From an uncultured Prevotellaceae bacterium (GTDB lineage: Bacteria; Bacteroidota; Bacteroidia; Bacteroidales; Bacteroidaceae), in NCBI GenBank assembly GCA_900314755.1, contig OMWH01000011.1:21969-85968 (forward strand): a stretch of 64,000 bases of DNA, written 5' to 3'. Made by a program: the position numbers and the translations under genes. The notes below the pieces were generated by a model, which worked only from the letters and a program-made list of their open reading frames with translations, was not told the DNA's origin and did not search any database. Within the stretch, counting starts at the first letter, position 1; each line of letters begins with the position of its first letter. Positions 21,040 through 30,824 of this stretch are shown in pieces.

Positions 21040-21466
21040 TTACTTTTGGATGACTTTGTCTACTATTTCATAGTTCGTCATGACGTTCTTTCCTAATAGA
21101 AATTTGTCAATGAAAGCCTCTACTTCCGGATATTGACTCTCTGGTAGCATGCAGTGGGGGTGACCACCGACGATGGAATAACCCATGCGGTCCTCAATAC
21201 CGAAATGTTTCCATACCTGACGTGCCGCTTGGGCAGAGATCCATGCCGAACGGTCAGCAAGCCATTTGTAGTCGGGGTTACCGAGAATTAGTAAGGCACG
21301 TGGGCATATCATTGCACAAAGCTCATGGTGGTCATAGGGCATGCGGTAGACACTGTCACCAGAGAAGGTGGTACGCATGCTCGATGGGATAAACCAGTGG
21401 AATCTGCTGCGCTGACATCATACACGTTGTCAGGCAAGTAAAAAGGGTGAGGAATGTTTTCTTCAT
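21040..21466 (-). pseudogene. CE15 glucuronoyl esterase remnant (internal deletion plus frameshift)
   Basis: From ATG 21466 the frame gives a signal peptide (MKKTFLTLFTCLTTCMMSAQ), then QIPLVYPIEH, a typical mature start of CE15 esterases. It soon runs into a TGA at 21356-21358. A different frame, open from 21378 to 21040, encodes a CE15 C-terminus (YRMPYDHHELCAMICPRALL, DYKWLADRSAWISAQAARQV, and a His in VGGHPHCMLP). CE15 proteins are around 400 residues; here only about 140 remain, so roughly 250-300 central residues, including the catalytic Ser region, are missing. The ATG overlaps the upstream stop by 4 bp (ATGA), so the gene was once a coupled member of this operon. An assembly error is an alternative. 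Confidence 0.8.
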
Positions 21467-22941
21467 TTCATGAGTTTTGTATGTGTTTCAATGCGTTGGT
21501 CGCTCTCTATGGCACGTCCCATTTCCTGCGGGTTGGCTGGAATCTTATGTATGGTGAAATCGGGTGTATTATAAGAGTCCATTAATTCACGATAGTATTT
21601 TTTGGGATGTCGCTGAGGGAGCATGAACGGTTTGGTAGCTTTTCCGTTCTTATCGAATGAGGAGAAATAGAGGCGGGTATATAGCCCGTCATCCCGTCTG
21701 CTGGTAAAGAGGAACCAATGCCCATTGGCAGACCATTCATGTAGGCTCTCCGAGCGGGTGCTGTTCACTTCGCTCATCGGGCGTGTCTCTCCTGTCTTTA
21801 GGTCAAGGAGCCATAAGTCTGCTTCTGGGTGCCAGACTGAAAAGTAACCATAGTTGATCAGTGAGTACATGACATAACGTCCATCTGTGCTGAGCCGTGG
21901 CCATGTTACACTTTTCTTCATGCTATCTGCCCGGATCAGGGTATCCACTTCTTGTCCCAACTTTCCCGTCCGTTCATCAAAGGCAACCCGGCAAAGGTTA
22001 TAACGCTGTTTCTGGAACTCCTGTGGATAGGTGCGTTGTAATGCTGTGGTGAAATAAAGCCATCGCCCATCAGGGGAGAAGGTAGGGCAGTTCTCTGACC
22101 ATGCTGTGGTCATGATCAGTGAGTCACGAAGGATGGTCTGTGTCTCCGTGTCATAAACAAACACATTGGAACTGTTATCATAGACTTCAATCAGTTTGGG
22201 GTTGCCCATGTGGAAAGCCTGTGCGGTCTTGTTGGTGGAGAAGGCAATATAGCGACCTCCAGGATGCCAACTGGGATAAACCATCGAGCCTCCTAAGGTG
22301 TCATTCTTGGCTTTCAGGAGTTCTGTTTGACCTTGTCGTTGGATGACAGTCGCCCCATGGGCACCTCTTACATGAAAGACAGATTGTCCCGGGTGCGTGC
22401 TGCTATTCGTATGACAGTTCACACACATGCCTGGTATTTGTGAGGTTTTCAGTAATGGTGTCTCCTCAAAATTCGACAGACAGCGTTGCCAGATACCCAT
22501 CAGTCCGTACATAGAATAGCTGGGAGCGATACGCCGGTAGGTAATGCCCCATTCACCCAGTGGTAGGGGGCTGACATTGATGCTAAAAGACTTATAACTT
22601 GTCCATTGTCCCTCTTTTCTTGCTGTCACATGAACATTCAGTTGTCCACCCTTGTTCCTTGTCAGCAGTTGGTGCCATTCATCAATATCGAAATCAGTAT
22701 CCTCACCAGCACTTGTTACTTGGCCGCCTTTAGACCCTTCTACTGTTACGCAAATCCAGTCAACGGCTTCATCAGTCATGGCAAAGTTGAGTGGAGCAAT
22801 CTCTGTTGGAACTGTCACACCGACGTAATCAGGATAGATGTCAGGTTGGTTGCCCGACTCCTTCACATGGTCTGGTTGTGGCTGGCATGCTACCAGAAGC
22901 AGTAGCATCATCGATATGACTATTTTGAATGGAAACTTCAT
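21463..22941 (-). CDS. Beta-propeller (PD40/TolB-like) lipoprotein with CxxCH motif, copy 2
   Basis: The start at ATG 22941 (492 residues) is chosen because it opens a lipoprotein signal (MKFPFKIVISMMLLLLVAC). An ATG at 22971 would overlap the preceding gene. A C173-V-N-C-H177 sequence resembles a c-type heme site and is followed by HPGQSVFHVRG. The second half has TolB/PD40-like blades (CPTFSPDGRWLYFTTA, WPRLSTDGRYVMYSL, WSANGHWFLFTSRRDD). It is paralogous to the protein at 26398-27894 and the CxxCH lies at the same residue number in both. Each copy follows a multi-membrane-segment protein of one family. Function is unknown. Heme binding is only suggested by the motif. Confidence 0.75.
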   Translation of the reverse strand: MKFPFKIVISMMLLLLVACQPQPDHVKESGNQPDIYPDYVGVTVPTEIAPLNFAMTDEAVDWICVTVEGSKGGQVTSAGEDTDFDIDEWHQLLTRNKGGQLNVHVTARKEGQWTSYKSFSINVSPLPLGEWGITYRRIAPSYSMYGLMGIWQRCLSNFEETPLLKTSQIPGMCVNCHTNSSTHPGQSVFHVRGAHGATVIQRQGQTELLKAKNDTLGGSMVYPSWHPGGRYIAFSTNKTAQAFHMGNPKLIEVYDNSSNVFVYDTETQTILRDSLIMTTAWSENCPTFSPDGRWLYFTTALQRTYPQEFQKQRYNLCRVAFDERTGKLGQEVDTLIRADSMKKSVTWPRLSTDGRYVMYSLINYGYFSVWHPEADLWLLDLKTGETRPMSEVNSTRSESLHEWSANGHWFLFTSRRDDGLYTRLYFSSFDKNGKATKPFMLPQRHPKKYYRELMDSYNTPDFTIHKIPANPQEMGRAIESDQRIETHTKLMK

Positions 22942-22954
22942 GCTTTTGATCTCT

Positions 22955-24190
22955 CTAATAGAACATGGCATCAGGTGTCATGTTATAGGTTTGACGTAAA
23001 TATCTGCAATTAACATTCTGTTCAATGAGTTCGGGATGCTCTGCCATGTGGAGTGCTTCTTGTGCCCATGAACGGTAGAAAGGGGCTTGTTCCAGCATCA
23101 GCGCATATTTTTTAACCAACTCATATCGACCAGTGATAAGACTTGTCTCTGTGAGTCGTTTCAAGGCACGTCCGCTATAGTTGTAATTGGGGAAAGATAC
23201 CAAGGCTTCATAGGCGGCTCTTTGGGACATGTTGACCCAACCTAATTTCAGATATAAGTCACTCATGAGAAAGGAGGAACAACAACTCGACAATGACCCC
23301 CAAGTGTCACGAATACATTGGCGTAACTCTCCTTCTCCCGTGTTCCATTGCTGCCATTGCGCTAACAGAACGGCATAGTGGCAGGAATGCTTTTGTGGAG
23401 GATTCTCTTGTGCTACAGCGAGTAGTCTTTCCCATAATCCCAAGTGTACTAACAGGTCATATTGTTGCTCTTCTGCCACACCTATAAATCCGTCTTGTAC
23501 TTTGTAGTCGATGCCTGCGAAGATATCACGTAAAGGACGGTTGGAATGAGGAGCATATATCAGGATAACACCTGTCAGCAGTACTGCCAGGAGCCCCATT
23601 CGCAACAACCCTTTGCCGATGGCAGGACGCTGCTGGCTGAACAGAGACCATGGTGCGAATAGGGGTAAAAGTATGCAGACTGGTCCTGCCAACCACCAAT
23701 CTGCTAACATCAATACAATTGTCGTTGGGAAAGTCCCTTTTCCCTGCTTAGGAATGAGTAGTGAACAAAGCAATGTCAGACATACTGCCATTGGCAATGT
23801 CATCTGTACGTTGATGTCTCGTAGCGACAGCCAGAGGAATATCAGGGGAATCAATGATACAAAATATAACCATAGCGGGCATAAGGTTCCTCGATGATAT
23901 TTCCATATACGGTAGACGACGAGCCACCATAGCCAGATCATTGCCAAAACCAACAAGGCGGTAATGATTGCTCCCCAAAGGATATAGTAATAAAACTGGA
24001 CGAAAAACTCTCCTATATAACGTGCTAATCCACCGGGTTCTGACAGGCGGATCCCTAAATAGTCTATACTGCACAACCATAACTGAGACTGCTCACGGGC
24101 AGTCATCAGCCATGGTTGACAATAGCAGAGGAAGCCAAAAACAATGGCTGCTAATGCTATACTTGTTATCAGAAAAGTGACTCTTCTCAT
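22955..24190 (-). CDS. Polytopic membrane protein (DUF6057-like), copy 2
   Basis: A 411-residue protein with an N-terminal hydrophobic part (about residues 1-215, roughly seven membrane segments) and a soluble helical C-terminal part (about 230-411) with TPR-like character (LMSDLYLKLGWVNMSQRAAY, GRYELVKKYALMLEQAPFYR). It is a shorter relative of the 610-residue protein at 27894-29726. The N-terminal FFVQFYYYILWG and the C-terminal repeat region correspond. I associate this family with DUF6057 from memory. It sits 5 bp after the GH10-CE1 stop and 13 bp before the CxxCH lipoprotein start, repeating the pairing seen with copy 1. No enzymatic motif was recognised. Confidence 0.72.
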   Translation of the reverse strand: MRRVTFLITSIALAAIVFGFLCYCQPWLMTAREQSQLWLCSIDYLGIRLSEPGGLARYIGEFFVQFYYYILWGAIITALLVLAMIWLWWLVVYRIWKYHRGTLCPLWLYFVSLIPLIFLWLSLRDINVQMTLPMAVCLTLLCSLLIPKQGKGTFPTTIVLMLADWWLAGPVCILLPLFAPWSLFSQQRPAIGKGLLRMGLLAVLLTGVILIYAPHSNRPLRDIFAGIDYKVQDGFIGVAEEQQYDLLVHLGLWERLLAVAQENPPQKHSCHYAVLLAQWQQWNTGEGELRQCIRDTWGSLSSCCSSFLMSDLYLKLGWVNMSQRAAYEALVSFPNYNYSGRALKRLTETSLITGRYELVKKYALMLEQAPFYRSWAQEALHMAEHPELIEQNVNCRYLRQTYNMTPDAMFY

Positions 24191-24195
24191 CGGGA

Positions 24196-26397
<2,202 letters not shown>

Positions 26398-27894
26398 TTA
26401 TCTATGGAGTCGGGGTACATACTTCACAGCAACGCCTTCCTTCTTTAAGACGTCGGCAAAGTCCTGAGGCTTAATCGTAACAGGTGATTTTGTGAATTCC
26501 GGCACATTATAGCACTTCAGGAACTGACGGTGGTAGTCTGGGTCTGCCGTAGGTAACTCAAAGGGCTTACTCGCCTTACCGTCCTTATCGACATGAGAAA
26601 AGAAAGGGCGAGTGTAGTTGCCGTCGTCACGCCTGCTGCTGATGACCAGCCATCTGCCGTTACTCGACCATGCGTGGTAACTCTCTGTCTCTGGCGAGTT
26701 ACATTCCTTCATGGGCCGCACTGAACCTGTCCGCAGGTCCATGACCCACAGGTCGGCATCACGATGCCAGATATGGAATACCCCATAGGATGCCATCGTG
26801 AACACGAGCCATCTGCCATCGGGTGAGATGCGTGGTAAGGTGGCACTTAGGTTGAGTGCAGCGGCATCAAAAACCAGTTGACGTTCCCCAAACTGCATCG
26901 TCTCCGGGTTGAATGCTTTCTTATAGAGGTTGTATTTCAGTTCCATGCCTCTCTCGACAACCTCAGTGACTGACCCTGTGGAGTCCTTACGTTCGAAGTG
27001 GGCACTACAGTAGTAGAGTGTCTTACCATCAGGAGCCCAGAAGGGGAATACCTCGAACTCGTTGGGGGCGTTCTCAATATGGGTGACCTCGTTCTTCTCT
27101 ACGTCGTAGGCAATCATGTCACTCTCAGAGTCGAATACTTCAATCTTGTTGGGATTTGTGACGTGGAAACTTTGGTGTGTCTTGTTGGTGGAGTAGACGA
27201 TGAGTTTCAGCCACGGATGCCAGGCGGGATAGACACCAGTCGAGATCAGGGAGTCGTTCCGCATATTGATCTTCTGTACTTTACCATCATAGACTATCAC
27301 CGTACCGCCTTGGTTCTGGCGGGCATGAAACTGCATCCGTCCGGGGTTATACTGCTGGTAGTGATGACAGTTGATACACTGTCCTGCACCTTCCACACTG
27401 CACAGCATATTGTCGTAGATTACTCGTTCGTCATAGTTCTCTAAGCAACGCTGACTAATGGTTAGTTCCTCATAACCCACATACGATGGAGATATCAGAC
27501 GGTAACTCAACCATGCGTCAATACTGTCGTTGGATACGAGGATATTAAATGGCTTATAGCGCATCCACTGGTCGTCATGACGGGCATACACCTCCACTGT
27601 CATCGCTTTGTCACGAGCCAATGCTGTCAATGCCCGCCAGTCGTCCTCGTCAGGTTGTATCTTGTCACCTCCGAAAAGGTATTCCGTATCACCTACTGTA
27701 TAGCGTGCCACCATCTCGTCGGCACCACCATTCATCTCGAAGGTCAGGGGTGCGATATTGACGGGTACGGTCACATTGATATAGTCGGGATAGATATCGG
27801 GTAACGACCGTGATGCCGTATATTCCTCAGGTATCCGTGGACCGCATGCCGTTAGTAGCACGGCGGCTATGAAGGGAAGCAGTTGTCTCATCAT
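26398..27894 (-). CDS. Beta-propeller (PD40/TolB-like) lipoprotein with CxxCH motif, copy 1
   Basis: A 498-residue protein with lipoprotein signal MMRQLLPFIAAVLLTAC. C173-I-N-C-H177 is followed by NPGRMQFHARQ. PD40-like blades include FWAPDGKTLYYCSA, LPRISPDGRWLVFTMAS and WSSNGRWLVISSRRDDG. It is paralogous to 21463-22941 along its whole length, with shared blocks such as STNKT.Q.FH. The start codon overlaps the stop of the upstream membrane gene by one base (TGATG), indicating tight translational coupling. It lies 42 bp before the GH10-CE1 gene. Function unknown; a periplasmic or surface complex with the membrane partner is a reasonable guess. Confidence 0.76.
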   Translation of the reverse strand: MMRQLLPFIAAVLLTACGPRIPEEYTASRSLPDIYPDYINVTVPVNIAPLTFEMNGGADEMVARYTVGDTEYLFGGDKIQPDEDDWRALTALARDKAMTVEVYARHDDQWMRYKPFNILVSNDSIDAWLSYRLISPSYVGYEELTISQRCLENYDERVIYDNMLCSVEGAGQCINCHHYQQYNPGRMQFHARQNQGGTVIVYDGKVQKINMRNDSLISTGVYPAWHPWLKLIVYSTNKTHQSFHVTNPNKIEVFDSESDMIAYDVEKNEVTHIENAPNEFEVFPFWAPDGKTLYYCSAHFERKDSTGSVTEVVERGMELKYNLYKKAFNPETMQFGERQLVFDAAALNLSATLPRISPDGRWLVFTMASYGVFHIWHRDADLWVMDLRTGSVRPMKECNSPETESYHAWSSNGRWLVISSRRDDGNYTRPFFSHVDKDGKASKPFELPTADPDYHRQFLKCYNVPEFTKSPVTIKPQDFADVLKKEGVAVKYVPRLHR

Positions 27895-29726
27895 CAGAAG
27901 TAGGTCAGTTCGTTCAACAGGAAATAGTCAAAATAGAAGGTATCGCCATATAGCGGATAGAGATTCTGTCGTGCCTCCAGTTTCGATTTGCCGTCATACA
28001 AGCGGTATTGTTCCATAAAGCGCTCATAAGTCTCTTTCACCCCAGCATCGAAAGGTAGGGTTAGTGCCTCTGGGCGGTCTTTGTGGGCGAAAAGGTAGAC
28101 CGCCTCTTGGTAATAGCGGGGGATAGGTCGGTTGGGATGCAGTTGAGTGTATTTGGAAAACTGTCGCCAGAACTGATCGCTCTTTTTCGTCCATAGGGTA
28201 GCGAGCAGGCATTGCTCTTGGAAGTAGGGGTCGTCGGCATCCGTGTCTGCCATGATACCCATCAGGTATTTCTCCGTATAGCCGTTGTCGGCTCCCACCA
28301 TATCCTTGTATTGCATCATGTGCAGGATGGGGGCTGTCTCACGAGCCTCCACGATATGCTTGGGATGACGTTGCAGGTCTTCCAGTAATTGTGCCCAGTG
28401 GTCGTAGTAGAGCGCGTGTTTCAGCAGTCCTGTGTATTTCAGCATCACCTTGCTGTCGCCATTGAGCAAGGCGGTACGTGCCAGGTAGGTCAGGTGGTTG
28501 ATGCGCCAGCCATATTCCACACCAGCCTCTATGCAGAGGTGATGGCTGTCGTTCATCATGCCGTAGTTATAGTAGATCATGCTGCCCACCAGTTGTGATG
28601 CCTGAATGGGGAAGGGGGATGCCGGACGTTGTGAACCACCAGGGTAGCGATACATCTCCGTGCTTTGTCGTCCTAAGCGTGCGAGAGCGAGGTTGCGCAT
28701 CATGACGATGGCTCGTGTCGGCTCTTCCTGTTGTCTTGTCGCCTCCTTCAAGACATCGTTCCAATGGGTATACTCCACATAGTGCATCATCGCTACCTCA
28801 TGGTGGAAGTTCTCGTCTTTAAACCAACTGAGTGTCACGCCAGCCATCATCACTACTCCAAGTACTGTTTGTGTAGCGATAGAAAAGAATGGTTTTTCCA
28901 GATAATTCTTCATTTTCCTTCCTACACCAACGACCAGCAAGAGGAAGAAACCAGCCAACAGGTAGTAGGGGATATAATAGTTGGGATAGTTTTCCACAAT
29001 GCGGAAAATGGGGAGTCCCACCCAATAGATATTCACGATGTTCGTCTGGTAGTACACGAAGCGGTAGTAAAGCAAAGGCATTGCCACCACGATCAATACT
29101 GCCAAGATTGTGTTTATCACGGCAATACCTCGTGTTTCCTCCAACCGCCAGGTCCAGATACCCATCAACAAGGTTGCCGCCAAGGCATAGATACCCACCA
29201 GCGGATAACCTACGATGGTGGTTGTCACCAGGAGAATCTGTCGTGTGCCATAGCGGGTAGGTAGTCGTCTGTATGCCCATAGCAGGGCAGCGACCATTGT
29301 CGTACCGATGGTAGGAGCGAAGAACCAGCCCCGGAATTTGATGACGTATATCCAATAGCCCATGTCGACATCCGCCACCAATAAAAGTGCCACAGGAATC
29401 AGCAGCAGGGCTCCCCAACGGGTGGGAATCTGGAACGCATGTTTTAGAATCCACAGTAGTAACAACCACCAACTGCAGAGCATCAGCACCCCTACCCATG
29501 GCTGGTAGAGAAACTGGGTGAAGAAAGTACCCAGCCAGGTCAGTAGTCCACCTGCCACCACCATCTGTTGCTTGAAATACATGGGTGTCCACAGGAACAG
29601 GCTCAGTTCCTGAATCTTCCATAGCAGGTGATACTCCCACAGCAACAAAGCCCCTGCCGTTACGACAAGAGTCCCCAGCCATACGACCATGTCTGGATAA
29701 CGCTTCAGTAAGTGCTTTCCCTTCAT
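27894..29726 (-). CDS. Polytopic membrane protein (DUF6057-like), copy 1
   Basis: A 610-residue protein. The first 325 residues or so hold about nine hydrophobic segments (for example VVWLGTLVVTAGALLLW and YYIPYYLLAGFFLLLVVGVG). The remainder is a soluble helical region resembling TPR repeats (WRINHLTYLARTALLNGDSK, YYDHWAQLLEDLQRHPK). It is the first gene of a leftward operon whose promoter carries the two-box xylan operator (29781-29810), so it is predicted to be xylan-induced. It overlaps the CxxCH-lipoprotein gene by 1 bp. I associate the family with DUF6057 from memory. No function was recognised; no ABC, MFS or glycosyltransferase motif was seen. Confidence 0.76.
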   Translation of the reverse strand: MKGKHLLKRYPDMVVWLGTLVVTAGALLLWEYHLLWKIQELSLFLWTPMYFKQQMVVAGGLLTWLGTFFTQFLYQPWVGVLMLCSWWLLLLWILKHAFQIPTRWGALLLIPVALLLVADVDMGYWIYVIKFRGWFFAPTIGTTMVAALLWAYRRLPTRYGTRQILLVTTTIVGYPLVGIYALAATLLMGIWTWRLEETRGIAVINTILAVLIVVAMPLLYYRFVYYQTNIVNIYWVGLPIFRIVENYPNYYIPYYLLAGFFLLLVVGVGRKMKNYLEKPFFSIATQTVLGVVMMAGVTLSWFKDENFHHEVAMMHYVEYTHWNDVLKEATRQQEEPTRAIVMMRNLALARLGRQSTEMYRYPGGSQRPASPFPIQASQLVGSMIYYNYGMMNDSHHLCIEAGVEYGWRINHLTYLARTALLNGDSKVMLKYTGLLKHALYYDHWAQLLEDLQRHPKHIVEARETAPILHMMQYKDMVGADNGYTEKYLMGIMADTDADDPYFQEQCLLATLWTKKSDQFWRQFSKYTQLHPNRPIPRYYQEAVYLFAHKDRPEALTLPFDAGVKETYERFMEQYRLYDGKSKLEARQNLYPLYGDTFYFDYFLLNELTYF

Positions 29727-29744
29727 GTCAAGTTTTTCTGGCTA

Positions 29745-29752
29745 CAAAGGTA
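29745..29752 (-). promoter_or_regulatory. Predicted promoter -7 box of the DUF6057/GH10-CE1 operon
   Basis: On the minus strand TACCTTTG matches TAnnTTTG, 18 bp before the ATG at 29726, so the leader is very short. Confidence 0.68.
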
Positions 29753-29780
29753 CAAAAACCTTCTGAAACCTTTTTTCCCT

Positions 29781-29810
29781 CTTGTAACAATTATTTTTGT
29801 AGATGTTACT
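29781..29810 (-). promoter_or_regulatory. Two-box xylan operator, DUF6057/GH10-CE1 operon
   Basis: On the minus strand AGTAACATC starts at 29810 and TGTTACAAG at 29789 (21 bp apart). The nearer box begins 37 bp before the -7 element, as in four other promoters of the window. The distal box is the weakest of the set. Confidence 0.68.
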
Positions 29811-29995
29811 TAATGGTTATCCCATTTGTTTCGGACCTTTAGAAAACCACCGTTTTTGGTGTAAAGATGTTAAAACGAAAAAAGGGATGCTAAATGTCAT
29901 CCCAAGAGGCTATCCGTTCCACACGATTCTGAATCAACAAGAATACGAGGAGCAAATATTATCCACAACAGGAATCAAGAACCTGTCCCAGTGAT

Positions 29996-30271
29996 TCATT
30001 TTTTTGGCTTTCCATCATTATTTAACTCTTCCTCCAATCGTGGCAATATTTTTTGGGCTCTGGCATGTCCTTGCTCTGCAGCCTTTCTATACCAATATAC
30101 CGCTTGCTTGGGGTCTTTGGTAACGCCAACGCCTTTAAAATAGCAATAGGCTAAACGAAATTGGGCACTTACAACTCCTTGTGCTGCCTTTTCCTTTAAC
30201 TCACTAATTGGCTGTGCTGAACAACAGAGAGAAAAAAACACAGTAAGCAATAATACTAATAATTTCTTCAT
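29996..30271 (-). CDS. Small secreted Sel1-repeat protein
   Basis: 91 residues with a signal peptide (MKKLLVLLLTVFFSLCCSAQ). One Sel1-like repeat follows (about 35-75: QFRLAYCYFKGVGVTKDPKQ, VYWYRKAAEQGHARAQ), preceded by part of another (LKEKAAQGVVSAQ), and the tail is charged. Sel1 repeats are helical protein-interaction modules. The gene stands alone between two xylan operons, has its own predicted promoter and lacks the two-box operator, so it may not belong to the xylan system. Confidence 0.8.
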   Translation of the reverse strand: MKKLLVLLLTVFFSLCCSAQPISELKEKAAQGVVSAQFRLAYCYFKGVGVTKDPKQAVYWYRKAAEQGHARAQKILPRLEEELNNDGKPKK

Positions 30272-30297
30272 AACTTCATATTTTATGGTTTTGAGGT

Positions 30298-30305
30298 CAA
30301 AGGTA
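30298..30305 (-). promoter_or_regulatory. Predicted promoter -7 box of the Sel1-repeat gene
   Basis: On the minus strand TACCTTTG fits TAnnTTTG, 26 bp before the ATG at 30271. Confidence 0.6.
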
Positions 30306-30394
30306 CAACTTTTCTCTCAAAAGACAAAATATTTGGTCAGGAAAGTGGGGGTATCAGAGTTCCACTATTTTCTTACACGTAAATTTTTATTTTT

Positions 30395-30471
30395 AATATC
30401 ACAACATCACCAAAATGGTGCAAATGGCGATGTACAAAGGGATTGAGGTGGTGATATTAGTGGTGATGTTT
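30395..30471. repeat. Imperfect inverted repeats in the gap between the Sel1 and GH31 genes
   Basis: TAATATCAC (30395-30403) is complementary to GTGATATTA (30452-30460). AACATCACCA (30404-30413) is complementary to TGGTGATGTT (30462-30471). The block is part of a 553-bp gap without a credible gene (30272-30824). Confidence 0.5.
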
Positions 30472-30552
30472 GTGATGTTTTATGTCGTTTTTGCCCTTAA
30501 AAGCGATGAAAAACGCAACATTTTTTGTGAGTTGATACTATAACGAAAAGAT

Positions 30553-30618
30553 ATTCCCACGAAGGGAATGATGGATTCCCACGGAGGGAATGATGGATTC
30601 CCATGGAGGGAATAAGTC
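30553..30618. repeat. Three tandem 22-bp repeats, family A
   Basis: Units start at 30553, 30575 and 30597. Each begins ATTCCCA, has a short GC-rich middle and then GGGAAT, so every unit is a small hairpin (ATTCCC/GGGAAT). Family B with the same period follows at once. Confidence 0.8.
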
Positions 30619-30619
30619 G

Positions 30620-30685
30620 GAAGGTACCGGCTCCGTGGGTCGAAGGTGCCGGCTCCAAGGGTCGAAGGTGCCGGCTTCAAGGAGT
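30620..30685. repeat. Three tandem 22-bp repeats, family B
   Basis: Units start at 30620, 30642 and 30664. They share GAAGGT(G/A)CCGGCT(C/T)C. The period equals that of family A but the sequence is different. Function unknown. Confidence 0.8.
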
Positions 30686-30731
30686 GATGAAGTATATCTT
30701 TAATCCTTTTGGTTTCAGGTTTCAATCCTTC

Positions 30732-30799
30732 AAAACACCTACCTCGCTTCAAACCCTTTGTACAAGGACGTTTGAAGGTGGCAGGGGTAGGTGTTTTTT
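30732..30799 (-). terminator. Long terminator hairpin downstream of the GH31 gene
   Basis: AAAACACCTACC (30732-30743) pairs with GGTAGGTGTTTT (30786-30797). Inside it CTTCAAAC pairs with GTTTGAAG. On the minus strand it lies 26 bp after the GH31 stop and ends in TTTT. The A/T flanks allow it to work in both directions. Confidence 0.78.
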
Positions 30800-30824
30800 C
30801 GAATCTCGCGAAATTTTCACGCAA

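Noticed and set aside
29803-29994. Open frame of about 63 codons on the plus strand between the DUF6057 and Sel1 genes
   Set aside because: It overlaps the promoter/operator region of the leftward operon, has no signal or domain I recognise and no supporting promoter. Not called as a gene.
30553-30685. CRISPR array
   Set aside because: Units are directly adjacent with no spacers, and there are no cas genes nearby.
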